From Rhodococcus maanshanensis NBRC 100610 (GTDB taxonomy: Bacteria > Actinomycetota > Actinomycetes > Mycobacteriales > Mycobacteriaceae): a stretch of DNA of 64,000 bases. The stretch's first letter is position 1, and each line of letters begins with the position of its first letter. Location: the NCBI RefSeq assembly GCF_001894865.1, contig NZ_BCXA01000024.1, positions 61,900 through 125,899 on the forward strand, in the 5' to 3' direction. The notes beneath the pieces are model-generated. The model worked only from the letters and a program-made list of their open reading frames with translations, ran no database searches and had not been told where the DNA came from. Positions 8,644 to 17,208 of the stretch are shown here, piece after piece. The translations under genes and the position numbers were made by a program.

Positions 8644-9437
8644 TAGATCGCCACCGGTGCCTTGATGGCGGGGTGATGGCGGTAGCCGACGATCTCGATG
8701 TCCTCGAACTCGTAGTCGAAGATGGAATCGCGGGGCGCGAGCACGAGCTCCGGGTATTCGTACGGCTCACGGCCGAGCTGCTCGGTGACCTGGTCCACGT
8801 GGTTGTCGTAGATGTGGCAGTCGCCGCCGGTCCAGATGAACTCGCCCACCTCGAGGCCGGTCTGCGCGGCGACCATGTGGGTGAGCAATGCATAGCTGGC
8901 GATGTTGAAAGGCACGCCGAGGAACAGGTCGGCGCTGCGTTGGTACAGCTGGCAGCTGAGCCGGCCGTCGGCGACATAGAACTGGAAGAAGGCGTGGCAC
9001 GGCGCGAGCGCCATCTGCGGGATCTCGCCCACGTTCCACGCCGAGACGATCATCCGGCGCGAATCGGGATCGGTCTTGAGGGTCTCGATGACCTGGGTGA
9101 TCTGGTCGATGTGCTCACCGCTCGGCGTGGGCCAGTTCCGCCATTGCACGCCGTACACGGGGCCGAGCTCGCCCTCGGGGGAGGCCCACTCGTCCCAGAT
9201 GGTGACGCCGCGGTCCTGCAGCCACTTCACGTTCGACTCGCCGCGCAGGAACCAGAGCAGCTCGTAGACGATGGACTTGAGGTGCACCTTCTTGGTGGTG
9301 ATCAGCGGGAAGCCCTCGGACAGGTCGAAACGCATCTGATGGCCGAACACGCTGCGGGTGCCGGTGCCGGTGCGGTCCGCCTTCGGGGTGCCGGTCTCCA
9401 TGACGAGTCGCAGCAGGTCTTCGTAGGGGGTGTGCAC
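8643..9437 (-). CDS. thyA: thymidylate synthase
   Basis: This 264-residue protein has the length and motifs of ThyA, which methylates dUMP to dTMP with methylenetetrahydrofolate. The catalytic cysteine is in [14 protein letters not shown], phosphate-binding arginines are in [11 protein letters not shown], and [18 protein letters not shown] and HIYDNH follow. GTG at 9437 gives the canonical N-terminus [10 protein letters not shown]; the frame stays open farther upstream but without family similarity. Transcription leaves the region that also holds the divergent cobF start and a large hairpin. Confidence 0.95.
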   Translation of the reverse strand: MHTPYEDLLRLVMETGTPKADRTGTGTRSVFGHQMRFDLSEGFPLITTKKVHLKSIVYELLWFLRGESNVKWLQDRGVTIWDEWASPEGELGPVYGVQWRNWPTPSGEHIDQITQVIETLKTDPDSRRMIVSAWNVGEIPQMALAPCHAFFQFYVADGRLSCQLYQRSADLFLGVPFNIASYALLTHMVAAQTGLEVGEFIWTGGDCHIYDNHVDQVTEQLGREPYEYPELVLAPRDSIFDYEFEDIEIVGYRHHPAIKAPVAI

Positions 9438-9463
9438 GGGGGCCAGTTTAGGCGGCTCCGCCG

Positions 9464-9509
9464 CCCGTGAGTCCTTCCGGCCCCGTGGCGGACCTGAAGG
9501 ACTCACGGG
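9464..9509. promoter_or_regulatory. 17-bp hairpin between thyA and cobF
   Basis: CCCGTGAGTCCTTCCGG (9464-9480) and its near-perfect reverse complement (9493-9509, one mismatch) flank a 12-base loop in the 88-base gap between two divergent start codons. A second small hairpin, GGCGGC-tcc-GCCGCC (9451-9465), touches its left side. Between divergent genes a terminator makes little sense unless it ends antisense or leader transcripts, so an operator or a leader structure for cobF is more likely. Confidence 0.5.
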
Positions 9510-9525
9510 CGATAGCCTGCCGGTC

Positions 9526-10266
9526 ATGCGTGAACTCCTCGTGATCGGCATCGGCGCCGGCGACCCCGACCAGGTGACCGTGCAGGCGATCAAGGCGATG
9601 AACCGGGCCGAGGTGTTCTTCGTGATCGGCAAGGGCGCCGAAAAGCAGGACCTCGTCGACCTGCGTACCGGCATCCTGGACGAGCACATGCGCGGGCCCT
9701 ACCGGATCGTCGACATCGTCGATCCGCCGCGGGACCGGACCCCGTCGGACTACGAGGGCGTGGTCGACGACTGGCACGACCGCCGCGCCGCGATCTTCGA
9801 GGAGCGGTTCGGTGCCGTCGACGGCGTCGGCGCGATCCTGGTGTGGGGCGACCCCTCGCTCTACGACAGCACCCTGCGGATCGTCGAGCGGGTGCTCTCC
9901 AGGGGAATCGAGACGTTCGAGTACTCGGTGATCCCGGGCGTCACGAGCGTGCAGTCGCTGGCGGCGCAGCACCGGATCGTGCTCAACCGGATCGGCGAGC
10001 CCGTGCACATCACGACCGGTCGACGCCTGCGCGACGGCCTGCCCGAGGGGGTGCGGGACGCGGTGGTGATGCTCGACGCGGACTGCAGCTTCACCGAGGT
10101 ACCCGGCGACGACGTGCAGATCTGGTGGGGCGCGTACCTGGGCACCGAGGACGAGGTGCTGATCTCGGGGAACCTGCGCGAGGTCGAGGCCGAGATCGTC
10201 CGGGTGCGGGCCGAGCTGCGCGAGCGCAAGGGCTGGATCATGGACACCTACCTGCTGCGGAGCTGA
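9526..10266 (+). CDS. cobF: precorrin-6A synthase (deacetylating)
   Basis: The 246-residue protein belongs to the tetrapyrrole (corrin/porphyrin) methyltransferase family and matches Cob[23 protein letters not shown] is the first strand-loop, and [18 protein letters not shown] and [19 protein letters not shown] form the S-adenosylmethionine site. CobF methylates C-1 of precorrin-5 and releases acetate in the aerobic cobalamin pathway. It stands alone here; no other cob genes are nearby, which is usual for cobF in this bacterial group. Confidence 0.88.
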   Translation: MRELLVIGIGAGDPDQVTVQAIKAMNRAEVFFVIGKGAEKQDLVDLRTGILDEHMRGPYRIVDIVDPPRDRTPSDYEGVVDDWHDRRAAIFEERFGAVDGVGAILVWGDPSLYDSTLRIVERVLSRGIETFEYSVIPGVTSVQSLAAQHRIVLNRIGEPVHITTGRRLRDGLPEGVRDAVVMLDADCSFTEVPGDDVQIWWGAYLGTEDEVLISGNLREVEAEIVRVRAELRERKGWIMDTYLLRS

Positions 10267-10342
10267 TGCGCACTGTGCGCACGTTGTACCCCAACTCGGG
10301 TAAGACGCGCGCACGGGCGACGAAGCCGCCTACCCTGGTCTC

Positions 10343-11221
10343 ATGCCCGAACTGCCCGAGGTAGAGGCCCTGGCACAGTTCCTGCGCACGCATGCCGTCG
10401 GCTCGGTGGTGGGCCGCATCGACATCGCGGCGCTGAGCGTGCTCAAGACGTTCGACCCACCGATCACCGACCTGCAGGGCAAGGACGTCGTCGGCGCCGC
10501 CCGATTCGGCAAGCATCTGGGGATCCGGTGTGGCGACGAGGACGGGCTGTGGCTGATCACCCACCTCTCCCGCGCCGGCTGGCTGCGCTGGACCGACAAC
10601 CCGAGCGCGACACCGCCGAAGCCCGGCGGCAAGAGCCCGCTGGCGTTGCGGGTGCACCTGTTCACCCCCGACGGCGGGACCCCTGCGTTCGACCTCACCG
10701 AGGCGGGCACCAAGAAGCGGCTCGCGGTCTGGGTGGTGCGCACCCCAGGCGAGGTGCCGGGGATCGCGAAGCTCGGACCCGACGCGCTCGACATCACCGA
10801 GCCGGCCCTCGCCGAGCTGCTGGGAAAGAGCTCGCAGCGGATCAAGACCGTGCTCACCGACCAGTCCGTGCTGGCCGGGATCGGCAACGCGTACTCCGAC
10901 GAGATCCTGCACCTGGCCAAGCTGTCGCCGTTCGCCACCGCGAACAAGCTGACCGCGGAGGACGTGTCCACCCTGCACGCGGCGATGCGGGCGGAGCTCA
11001 CCGACGCCGTGGATCGCTCGGTTGGCCAGGATGCCGCGCGGCTCAAGGGCGAGAAGCGTTCCGGGTTGCGGGTGCACGCGAGGACCGGCATGCCCTGTCC
11101 GGTGTGCGGGGACACCGTCCGGGAGGTGTCGTTCGCGGAGCGGTCCTTTCAGTACTGCGCGACCTGCCAGACCGGCGGCAAGATCCTCGCCGACCGGAGA
11201 CTGTCGAGGTTGCTGAAGTAG
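10343..11221 (+). CDS. Fpg/Nei-family DNA glycosylase
   Basis: The 292-residue protein starts MPELPEVE, where the proline exposed after removal of methionine is the Schiff-base nucleophile and the following glutamate is catalytic. A helix-two-turn-helix region (LLGKSSQRIKTVLTDQSVLAGIGNAYSDEIL) follows, and the C-terminus has a complete zinc finger, CPVCG...CATCQTGGK. Members excise oxidised bases and cut the abasic site. It is close to the extra Fpg/Nei proteins of mycobacteria (Rv0944 position) rather than the main mutM gene. It converges with the carboxylesterase gene, 10 bases apart. Confidence 0.88.
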   Translation: MPELPEVEALAQFLRTHAVGSVVGRIDIAALSVLKTFDPPITDLQGKDVVGAARFGKHLGIRCGDEDGLWLITHLSRAGWLRWTDNPSATPPKPGGKSPLALRVHLFTPDGGTPAFDLTEAGTKKRLAVWVVRTPGEVPGIAKLGPDALDITEPALAELLGKSSQRIKTVLTDQSVLAGIGNAYSDEILHLAKLSPFATANKLTAEDVSTLHAAMRAELTDAVDRSVGQDAARLKGEKRSGLRVHARTGMPCPVCGDTVREVSFAERSFQYCATCQTGGKILADRRLSRLLK

Positions 11222-11231
11222 GTTCGCGGCC

Positions 11232-12722
11232 TCAGCGCCGGTGCCGGTACCCGATCCACGCCCGGCGCAGGTCGCCGTGCGGGTCGCTCTCGATCCGCGT
11301 CGGGGTGTCGATGATCAGCGTCTCGCGCCGCGCCACCGTGTAGGCGGGCCAGGTGGACCGGGGCGCGCCGTACCGGGCGAAATGCAGCCAGTGCGACTGC
11401 ACGATGGCCGTGGCCTCCCGCAGCCCGCGGCGTCCGCCCAGCACGGTGGCCGCCCGACCGAGTACGGCGTCGCCGATGCCGAAGACCGCGAGCAGCTCGG
11501 TCGCGTGGGTGGCGCCGAAGCCGGTGACCTTCAGCAGCCGCGGGGCGAAGTCGTAGCGGTAGGCGAAGGTCGGTGTGGTGGCCGCGTGCGCCTGCGCGAC
11601 GAGGATCGTCGGCTCCCAGAAGGTGGCGTCACCGCCGATCCGCACGGCGGCCCCGCGATCCGGGTAACCCGGGTAGGCGGCCAGGATGCGCGCCGTGAGC
11701 TCGGGGTCGGTCTCGGAGAACATCTTCTCGATCCGGACCGGGTCGGTGGGGATGATGTCGAGGAACCGCGGGAACATCGTGCCCTCACGGGCATTGGTGC
11801 CGATGATCAGGGGGACGGCGTGCGCGGAACCCTCGGCGAACGAGTCCAGCGGGTGTCGCGGCAGGAGGTCGCCGTCGACCAGCGGGGCGAACGCCCTGGT
11901 GCCGGGCTGCTCGTCGGCGCCGCGGGCGGTGAGGGCGTCGCCCGCGCGGACCAGGGCATCGGGGTCCGCGGTGCTCAGTGCCAGGGCTGGATCGTCGACG
12001 GCGCCGAGGATCTCGAGGAACTCGGCCGCCCAGGCCTTGGCGCGGTCGGGGCCGTACGCGGAGGCGGCGGGCGGGCTCTGCGCGATGGCGCGCGCGAACA
12101 GTCCTTCGGCCGCGGGCACGCACATCAGGGTGGTCACCGCGTTGCCACCCGCGGATTCCCCGAACAGCGTGACGTTGTCCGGATCACCGCCGAACGCGGC
12201 GATGTTGCGGCGCACCCAGCGCAGCGCCGCGAGCTGATCGCGCAGACCGAGATTGGAATCGAAAGTCCGGTCGGGGGTGGAGTATTCGCCGAAGTCGAGG
12301 TAGCCGAGCGCGCCCAGCCGGTAGTTGAGCGACACGTACACGACGTCGCCACGCCGGACGAGCGTGTCGCCACGATAGACGCCGGTGGACGAGGATCCGC
12401 CGCTGTACGCGCCGCCGTGGATGAACACCATCACCGGCCGAGGGGCGGAACTCCGTGCGGCAGGGGTGAGCACGTTCAGGGTCAGGCAGTCCTCGTCGGT
12501 GCGGATCCCGCGCCGCTCGGCGCGCCCGGACTGGGGCGCCGCCGGGCCGAAGTCGAGGGCGTCGCGCACCCCGGGCCACGCCACGACCGGCCGCGGGGCG
12601 CGGAGCCGGAGGTCGCCGACCGGTGGTGCGGCGTAGGGGATCGCGCGCCAGGACCGGAGACCGTCGTGCTCCCGACCGCGGACCTGGCCCGCGTCGGTGG
12701 CGACGATCAACGGGTCAGCCAC
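11232..12722 (-). CDS. type-B carboxylesterase
   Basis: This 496-residue enzyme has the carboxylesterase/lipase signature FGESAGGNAVT with the nucleophilic serine, an oxyanion segment VFIHGGAYSGGS, an acidic residue in TNAREGTMF and the catalytic histidine in GATHATELLAVFG. No signal peptide is seen, so it is probably cytosolic. The GTG start lies inside the end of the upstream oxidoreductase gene (8-base overlap), which points to a two-gene operon. Substrate specificity (short-chain esters, p-nitrobenzyl esters, xenobiotics) cannot be read from the sequence. Confidence 0.88.
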   Translation of the reverse strand: MADPLIVATDAGQVRGREHDGLRSWRAIPYAAPPVGDLRLRAPRPVVAWPGVRDALDFGPAAPQSGRAERRGIRTDEDCLTLNVLTPAARSSAPRPVMVFIHGGAYSGGSSSTGVYRGDTLVRRGDVVYVSLNYRLGALGYLDFGEYSTPDRTFDSNLGLRDQLAALRWVRRNIAAFGGDPDNVTLFGESAGGNAVTTLMCVPAAEGLFARAIAQSPPAASAYGPDRAKAWAAEFLEILGAVDDPALALSTADPDALVRAGDALTARGADEQPGTRAFAPLVDGDLLPRHPLDSFAEGSAHAVPLIIGTNAREGTMFPRFLDIIPTDPVRIEKMFSETDPELTARILAAYPGYPDRGAAVRIGGDATFWEPTILVAQAHAATTPTFAYRYDFAPRLLKVTGFGATHATELLAVFGIGDAVLGRAATVLGGRRGLREATAIVQSHWLHFARYGAPRSTWPAYTVARRETLIIDTPTRIESDPHGDLRRAWIGYRHRR

Positions 12723-14187
12723 GCCGGGCCTCCAGCAGCCGCAGCCAGACCTCGCTGACCGTCGGGTACGACGGCACCGCGTGCCACAGCGACTCCATGG
12801 GCACCGCTCCGACCACCGCGACGGTGGCCGCGTGGACCAGCTCAGCCACCTCGGTCCCCACGAAGGTCGCCCCCACCAGGGTGTCGGTGCCGCGGTCGAT
12901 CACCAGCTTCGCGCGGCCGGCGAAATCGTCTCGTGCCAGCGATGATCCGGCCACGGCGATGTCGATCTCGACGGTCTCGACATCGATGCCGTCAGCGCGG
13001 GCCGCGTGCTCGGTGCGGCCGACCGAGGCGACCTCGGGGGAGGTGAACACCACCTGCGGCACCTGAGCGTGGTCCGCGCTCGCGGTGAACCGTGCCCCGT
13101 CCAGGGCGCGGCCCTCCGCCCGGGCTGCGATCACGTCGCCGCACACCCGGCCCTGGTACTTGCCCATGTGTGTCAGCGCCGCGCGGCCGTTGACATCGCC
13201 GACCGCGTAGAGCCATTCGCCGGGTACGCCCGTGACGGCGAGGCGATCGTCGGTGGGGGTGCGCCCGTCGCTCAGCCCCACCGCGGCGAGGCCGAGCCCG
13301 GAGGTCGCGGGATGGCGTCCGGCTGCGACGATCACCTCGTCGACGGTGATCTCGCCGGGCTCGCTGCCGTCGAGGGTGATGGTCACCGGTCCGCCGTGGA
13401 TCCGGCCCTCCCCGGTGTCGCGCGGCTGCTCGCGGCGCACGGCGCCGGGGCTCGTGCCGAACAGCACGGTCGCACCCGATGCCCGGAGGGACTCGGCGAC
13501 GAGCTCACCTGCGAACGGCTCGGCGGATGCAAGCAGCGCCGACCCGCGGACGATCAGGGTCAGCTCGCGCACCCCGAGGGCGAGCATCCACGTCGCGCAC
13601 TCGGTGGCGACCACGCCGCCGCCGATGATCGCGACCCGCTCGGGCACCTCCCGCAGATTGGTGGCGTCCCGGGAGATCCAGGGCAGCGCCTCGCGCAGCC
13701 CTGGCACCGGCGGTATCGATGCGATGGTGCCGGTGGCGAGCACCACCGCGTGCCGCGCCCGTAAAGTGCGGGTCGGCGGATCGCCGTGGCCGCCGGTCGA
13801 GAGCTCGACGGTGCGTTCGCCGGTGAGCGCGGCTGACCCGTGGATCACCTCGATGCCCGCCGAGGTCGCCCACCGCCGCTGGCCGGAATCGTCGTGGTGA
13901 CTGGTGAATTCGTCACGGCGGGCGAACACGGCCCTGCGGTCCAGCATCGCGTCGCCGACGGCCTCGCGGACGCCGGGCATGGCGCGGGCCGCCGCCAGCA
14001 CCTCAGCCGGCCGCAGCAGTGCCTTGCTGGGCATGCAGGCCCAGTACGAACACTCGCCGCCGAGCAGTTCGTGCTCGATGATCGCGGCGGTCCGATCCGA
14101 ACCGGCGATGGCGTAGGCGGCGGCGTTCTCGCCAGCCGGCCCGCCGCCGATCACGATGACGTCGTAGTCCTCCGTCGATGTGGCCAT
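12715..14187 (-). CDS. pyridine nucleotide-disulfide oxidoreductase
   Basis: The 490-residue flavoprotein has the class-I layout: FAD-binding YDVIVIGGGPAGENAA, redox pair in GGECSYWACMPSK (cysteines four residues apart), an NAD(P)-binding fold at VAIIGGGVVATECA, a second FAD motif (LYAVGDVNGRA), and a C-terminal dimerisation domain with the active-site region SLWHAVPSYPTVSEVW. The last motif is changed from the usual HAHPTLSE to HAVPSYPTVSE, so it is neither a plain lipoamide dehydrogenase nor a typical mercuric reductase. ATG 14187 was chosen because the FAD motif follows directly. It is the first gene of an operon with the carboxylesterase. Confidence 0.85.
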   Translation of the reverse strand: MATSTEDYDVIVIGGGPAGENAAAYAIAGSDRTAAIIEHELLGGECSYWACMPSKALLRPAEVLAAARAMPGVREAVGDAMLDRRAVFARRDEFTSHHDDSGQRRWATSAGIEVIHGSAALTGERTVELSTGGHGDPPTRTLRARHAVVLATGTIASIPPVPGLREALPWISRDATNLREVPERVAIIGGGVVATECATWMLALGVRELTLIVRGSALLASAEPFAGELVAESLRASGATVLFGTSPGAVRREQPRDTGEGRIHGGPVTITLDGSEPGEITVDEVIVAAGRHPATSGLGLAAVGLSDGRTPTDDRLAVTGVPGEWLYAVGDVNGRAALTHMGKYQGRVCGDVIAARAEGRALDGARFTASADHAQVPQVVFTSPEVASVGRTEHAARADGIDVETVEIDIAVAGSSLARDDFAGRAKLVIDRGTDTLVGATFVGTEVAELVHAATVAVVGAVPMESLWHAVPSYPTVSEVWLRLLEARRG

Positions 14188-14341
14188 GGTTCCCACCGTA
14201 GAGCGGTGAGCGGCGCCGGGCGAGACATTCGCGTGGCGGCACATCTCGGTTCGGCATTGCTTGCGCTGCGCATTTCGACCGGCCGATACTCCAAGATGGA
14301 CGACTCCCGTTCGCGAGAACACCCTCGGGTAGGAGGGCACC

Positions 14342-14818
14342 ATGAGCACCGAACCCGGCGCCGCCGCCGCCGACCACGCGGCGACGATCGGAGCGCTCTA
14401 CGCCGCGTTCGCGCGCGGCGACATCCCGGCGGTTCTCGGCATGCTGGCCGAGGACGTGCGCTGGGAGGACTGGGCCGACAGCTTTGCGCAACGTGCCGAC
14501 GTGCCGTGGCTGCGCAGGCGGGGTGGCCGTGCCGGCGCGGCCGAGTTCTTCGGGATCGTGGGCGGGTTCGACATCGGCGAGTTCGCCGTCCTGTCGATCA
14601 TGGCGGGCGAGAGCCAGGTGGCCGCCGAGATCAGCATCGACGCCGTGGTCCCCGGTGGGGGCCACTACCGCGACGAGGAACTGCACCTGTGGTCCTTCGA
14701 CCGGAACGGGAAGATCTCCCGGATGCGGCACTACGTGGACACCGCCAAGCACATCGCAGCCGCGGGCGGCGTCGACACCACCTCGCGCATGGTGAACGGA
14801 TCGTCAACCGAGGTGTGA
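14342..14818 (+). CDS. SnoaL/NTF2-like small protein
   Basis: The 158-residue protein has an NTF2-like fold pattern: an N-terminal helix (IGALYAAFARGDIPAVLGMLAEDVRWEDW) and a C-terminal strand set (ELHLWSFDRNGKISRMRHYVDTAKH). Such proteins include ketosteroid-isomerase-like and SnoaL-like enzymes and simple ligand-binding proteins. The start has GTAGGAGG upstream. It diverges from the disulfide oxidoreductase gene 154 bases away and converges with the reductase/methyltransferase fusion, separated by a hairpin. No catalytic assignment is possible. Confidence 0.75.
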   Translation: MSTEPGAAAADHAATIGALYAAFARGDIPAVLGMLAEDVRWEDWADSFAQRADVPWLRRRGGRAGAAEFFGIVGGFDIGEFAVLSIMAGESQVAAEISIDAVVPGGGHYRDEELHLWSFDRNGKISRMRHYVDTAKHIAAAGGVDTTSRMVNGSSTEV

Positions 14819-14834
14819 CGGCGCGGGCCGCTCA

Positions 14835-14883
14835 CCGACCTCGGCCTCGACGGGGCGACCGCCGAGGCCGAGGCCGAGGTCGG
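14835..14883. terminator. bidirectional terminator hairpin
   Basis: CCGACCTCGGCCTCG (14835-14849) pairs perfectly over 15 bases with 14869-14883 around a 19-base loop. It lies between the ends of two convergent genes and has no U-run, like many actinobacterial terminators. Confidence 0.6.
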
Positions 14884-14893
14884 AGGTCGGGGG

Positions 14894-16498
14894 TCAGGGG
14901 CGCCTGCGGGCGCGCAGGACCGCGTCGTGGATGGTGACCTCGCGGTCGTCGGGATCCGTCGCGACGCGTGCCCTTGCCTCGGCCACGACGATGTCCCACC
15001 CGTCCGGGTCGAGCGAGGCCGCGATCTCCTCCGCGGTGAAGAACAGCTCCGGCACCGGCGGCCGCGGCACCGTGGTCTGCAGGTCGGACGGGTGGTGGCC
15101 GACGATGAGCAGGCTCCCGCCCGGCGCGACGGCGGCCGCCAGCCGGGCGTACAGGACACCGCGCTGCGGCTCGGGCAGGTGCATGAAATGCGCGGTGACG
15201 AGGTCGAAGTGGCCCTCGATCGGCCCGGTGGTCAGGTCGGCGTGTACCCAGTTCAGCCGGTGCGTCACGTCCGCGCCGAGGGCCTCGGCCCGAGCGGCCG
15301 CCCGCTGCAGCGCCGTGGTCGAGAAGTCCACCGCGGTCACCCGCCAGCCGCGTTCGGCCAGCCAATGCGCGTCGGCGCCCTCGCCTGCGCCGACGTCGAG
15401 TGCGGTGCCCGGTGTCAGCTCGGCGGCCTCGGCGACCAGGTGTGGGTTCGGGCGCCCGCTCCATACCCCGGACCTCGAGCGGTATCGCTCCTCCCAGGTC
15501 TGCTCGTCGTCCACGCTGATCGGGCCACCCGACGTCGGACCCTCCGAGTGCAGGTGGGCGGCCACCGCGAGCCTGGTGTCCTCCGCGATGAGATCGGCAT
15601 TGATGGCCGCGCCCGCGTTCAGCCCCGCTGCGGCCGCGACGATCACCTGGGCCTTGAGGTCCGCGACGTTGCCAGCCGCCCACACACCCGGGACGGCGGT
15701 GGCCCCCATCGGATCGGCGGCGATGTAGCTGCCGATCACGTGCCCGGCCATCTCCTGCTCGGTGGGCTCGAGGCCGAGCTCGCGCAGGAAGCCGGCGCGG
15801 GCCTCGAAGCGCGGCGCGACGACCACCGCGTCGCGGGGCACGAGCTCGCCGCTGCGCATGCGGACCCCGGTGAATCGGTCGTCGGCGACGTCCAGCCCGG
15901 CGACCTCGCCGCGCACGACCGCGATGCCGCGGGCCTCGAACTGCTCGAGCTCCTCGGCGCTCGGCTCGGCCGCGGTGTGCAGGAACACGGTGATGTCCGC
16001 GCTCCACTGCCGCCACATCAGTGCCTGGTGCGCGGCCATCGGTCCGGTGGCCAGGATCCCGATCGCCCGGTCGCGGACCTCCCAGCCGTGGCAGTACGGG
16101 CAGTGCAGCACCTCGCGGCCCCAGCGCTCGGCGACGCCGGGCACGGCCGGCAGTTCGTCCACCAGGCCCGTGGTCACCAGCAGCCTGCGGGCGGACACGG
16201 CCGAGCCGTCGGCGAGTTCGACGCGGAAGCCGCCGCCCTCGACGGCCAGGGCCGAGGCCACCGTGCCGCTCACGATCTCGCCGCCGTATCCCTGCGCCTC
16301 GGCCCGGCCCGCCACCAGCAGCTCGGCGGGCGGGGTGCCCTCGCGGGTCAGGTAGTTGTGCACGTGCCCGGCCGGGGCGTTGCGCGGCTCGCCCGCGTCG
16401 ATCACCAGGACCGAGCGCCGGGCGCGCGTCAGCGCCACCGCCCCGCTGAGCCCGGCGGCGCCGCCGCCCACGATCACCACGTCGTAGTTCTGTTCCAC
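14894..16498 (-). CDS. thioredoxin-reductase-like oxidoreductase fused to SAM methyltransferase
   Basis: The 534-residue protein joins two enzymes. Residues 1 to about 310 are a thioredoxin-reductase-like flavoprotein: GGGAAGLSGA binds FAD, HCPYCHGWEV carries the redox pair C133/C136, and VPGVWAAGNVADLKAQV is the second FAD motif. Residues from about 335 are a class-I methyltransferase with motif I ALDVGAGEGADAHWLAERGW and the acidic end of strand 2 in VTAVDF. GTG 16498 has GGAGGA upstream. It diverges from an XRE-cupin regulator with an intervening repeat operator. The fusion suggests reduction and methylation of the same substrate, for example a thiol or metalloid compound, but this is inference. 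Confidence 0.85.
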   Translation of the reverse strand: MEQNYDVVIVGGGAAGLSGAVALTRARRSVLVIDAGEPRNAPAGHVHNYLTREGTPPAELLVAGRAEAQGYGGEIVSGTVASALAVEGGGFRVELADGSAVSARRLLVTTGLVDELPAVPGVAERWGREVLHCPYCHGWEVRDRAIGILATGPMAAHQALMWRQWSADITVFLHTAAEPSAEELEQFEARGIAVVRGEVAGLDVADDRFTGVRMRSGELVPRDAVVVAPRFEARAGFLRELGLEPTEQEMAGHVIGSYIAADPMGATAVPGVWAAGNVADLKAQVIVAAAAGLNAGAAINADLIAEDTRLAVAAHLHSEGPTSGGPISVDDEQTWEERYRSRSGVWSGRPNPHLVAEAAELTPGTALDVGAGEGADAHWLAERGWRVTAVDFSTTALQRAAARAEALGADVTHRLNWVHADLTTGPIEGHFDLVTAHFMHLPEPQRGVLYARLAAAVAPGGSLLIVGHHPSDLQTTVPRPPVPELFFTAEEIAASLDPDGWDIVVAEARARVATDPDDREVTIHDAVLRARRRP

Positions 16499-16559
16499 CC
16501 TCGTCCTCCTCCGTTCGTCCGCCTTCGTCGTTGCACTGTCCGTCCCCGGAGCCGAATCC

Positions 16560-16585
16560 GGCAAGCTGCATTGCCGAAGTGGCAA
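16560..16585. promoter_or_regulatory. repeated half-site operator for the XRE-cupin regulator
   Basis: GGCAA (16560-16564), TTGCC (16571-16575) and GGCAA (16581-16585) alternate in orientation with 6 and 5 bases between them, giving two overlapping inverted repeats just before the regulator start at 16595. The second, TTGCC-gaagt-GGCAA, is perfect. The site is in the divergent gap with the reductase/methyltransferase gene, so the regulator probably controls both directions. Confidence 0.55.
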
Positions 16586-16594
16586 ACTGGGTGC

Positions 16595-17179
16595 ATGGCA
16601 GGCGACCCACACGCGCTCGACGACGTCCTCGACGCGGTCGGACCTCGGCTGCGCGCGATCCGCAGGCAGCGAGGCGCGACGCTGGCGCAGCTCGCCGAGA
16701 GCACCGGGATCTCGGTGAGCACCCTCTCGCGGCTCGAATCCGGGCAGCGCAGGCCGACCCTGGAACTGCTGCTCCCGCTGGCCCGGGCGCACCAGCTGCC
16801 GCTGGACGAGCTCGTCGACGCACCCGCGACCGGCGACCCGCGGATCCATCCCCGCCCGATCAGCCGCAATGGCGTCACGATCATCCCGCTGACCCGCAGG
16901 CCGGGCGGGATCCAGGCGTTCAAGCACGTCTTCCCCGCGCGGCCGGCGGTGGACGAGCCGCGGTTGCAGACGCATGAGGGCTACGAGTGGTTGTACGTCC
17001 TGTCCGGGCGGCTGCGGCTGTGCCTCGGCGACCAGGACGTGATCCTGATGCCGGGGGAGGTGGCGGAGTTCGACACCCACGTCCCGCATTGGTTCGGCAA
17101 TCCCGGGCCCGAGCCCGCGGAGATCCTGAGCCTGTTCGGGCCTCAGGGCGAGCGCGCGCACGTGCGCACCCGGGTGTGA
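16595..17179 (+). CDS. XRE-family regulator with C-terminal cupin sensor
   Basis: The 194-residue protein has an XRE helix-turn-helix at about residues 17-71 (LRAIRRQRGATLAQLAESTGISVSTLSRLESGQRRP) followed by a cupin domain (THEGYEWLYVLSGRLRLCLGDQDVILMPGEVAEFDTHVPHWFGN). The cupin holds a histidine and glutamate in motif 1 and histidines in motif 2, so it can bind a metal or small ligand. Proteins of this layout repress or activate a neighbouring enzyme gene in response to its substrate. ATG 16595 is supported by the start of similarity; the frame remains open far upstream by chance. The divergent fusion gene is its likely target. Confidence 0.88.
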   Translation: MAGDPHALDDVLDAVGPRLRAIRRQRGATLAQLAESTGISVSTLSRLESGQRRPTLELLLPLARAHQLPLDELVDAPATGDPRIHPRPISRNGVTIIPLTRRPGGIQAFKHVFPARPAVDEPRLQTHEGYEWLYVLSGRLRLCLGDQDVILMPGEVAEFDTHVPHWFGNPGPEPAEILSLFGPQGERAHVRTRV

Positions 17180-17208
17180 ACCCCCTTACCGCACTAGGCT
17201 GATCCGCT

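Noticed and set aside
10266..10342. TGCGCAC-rich sequence after cobF as a sixth 63-bp element
   Set aside because: It is a local palindrome and lacks the CGCCGAG ends and the 63-base spacing.
14927..16594. Long open frame on the plus strand opposite the reductase/methyltransferase gene
   Set aside because: It is the reverse-frame shadow of a high-GC gene; its protein is rich in Arg, Gly and His without a domain, and only its 3' end from 16595 is the real XRE regulator.
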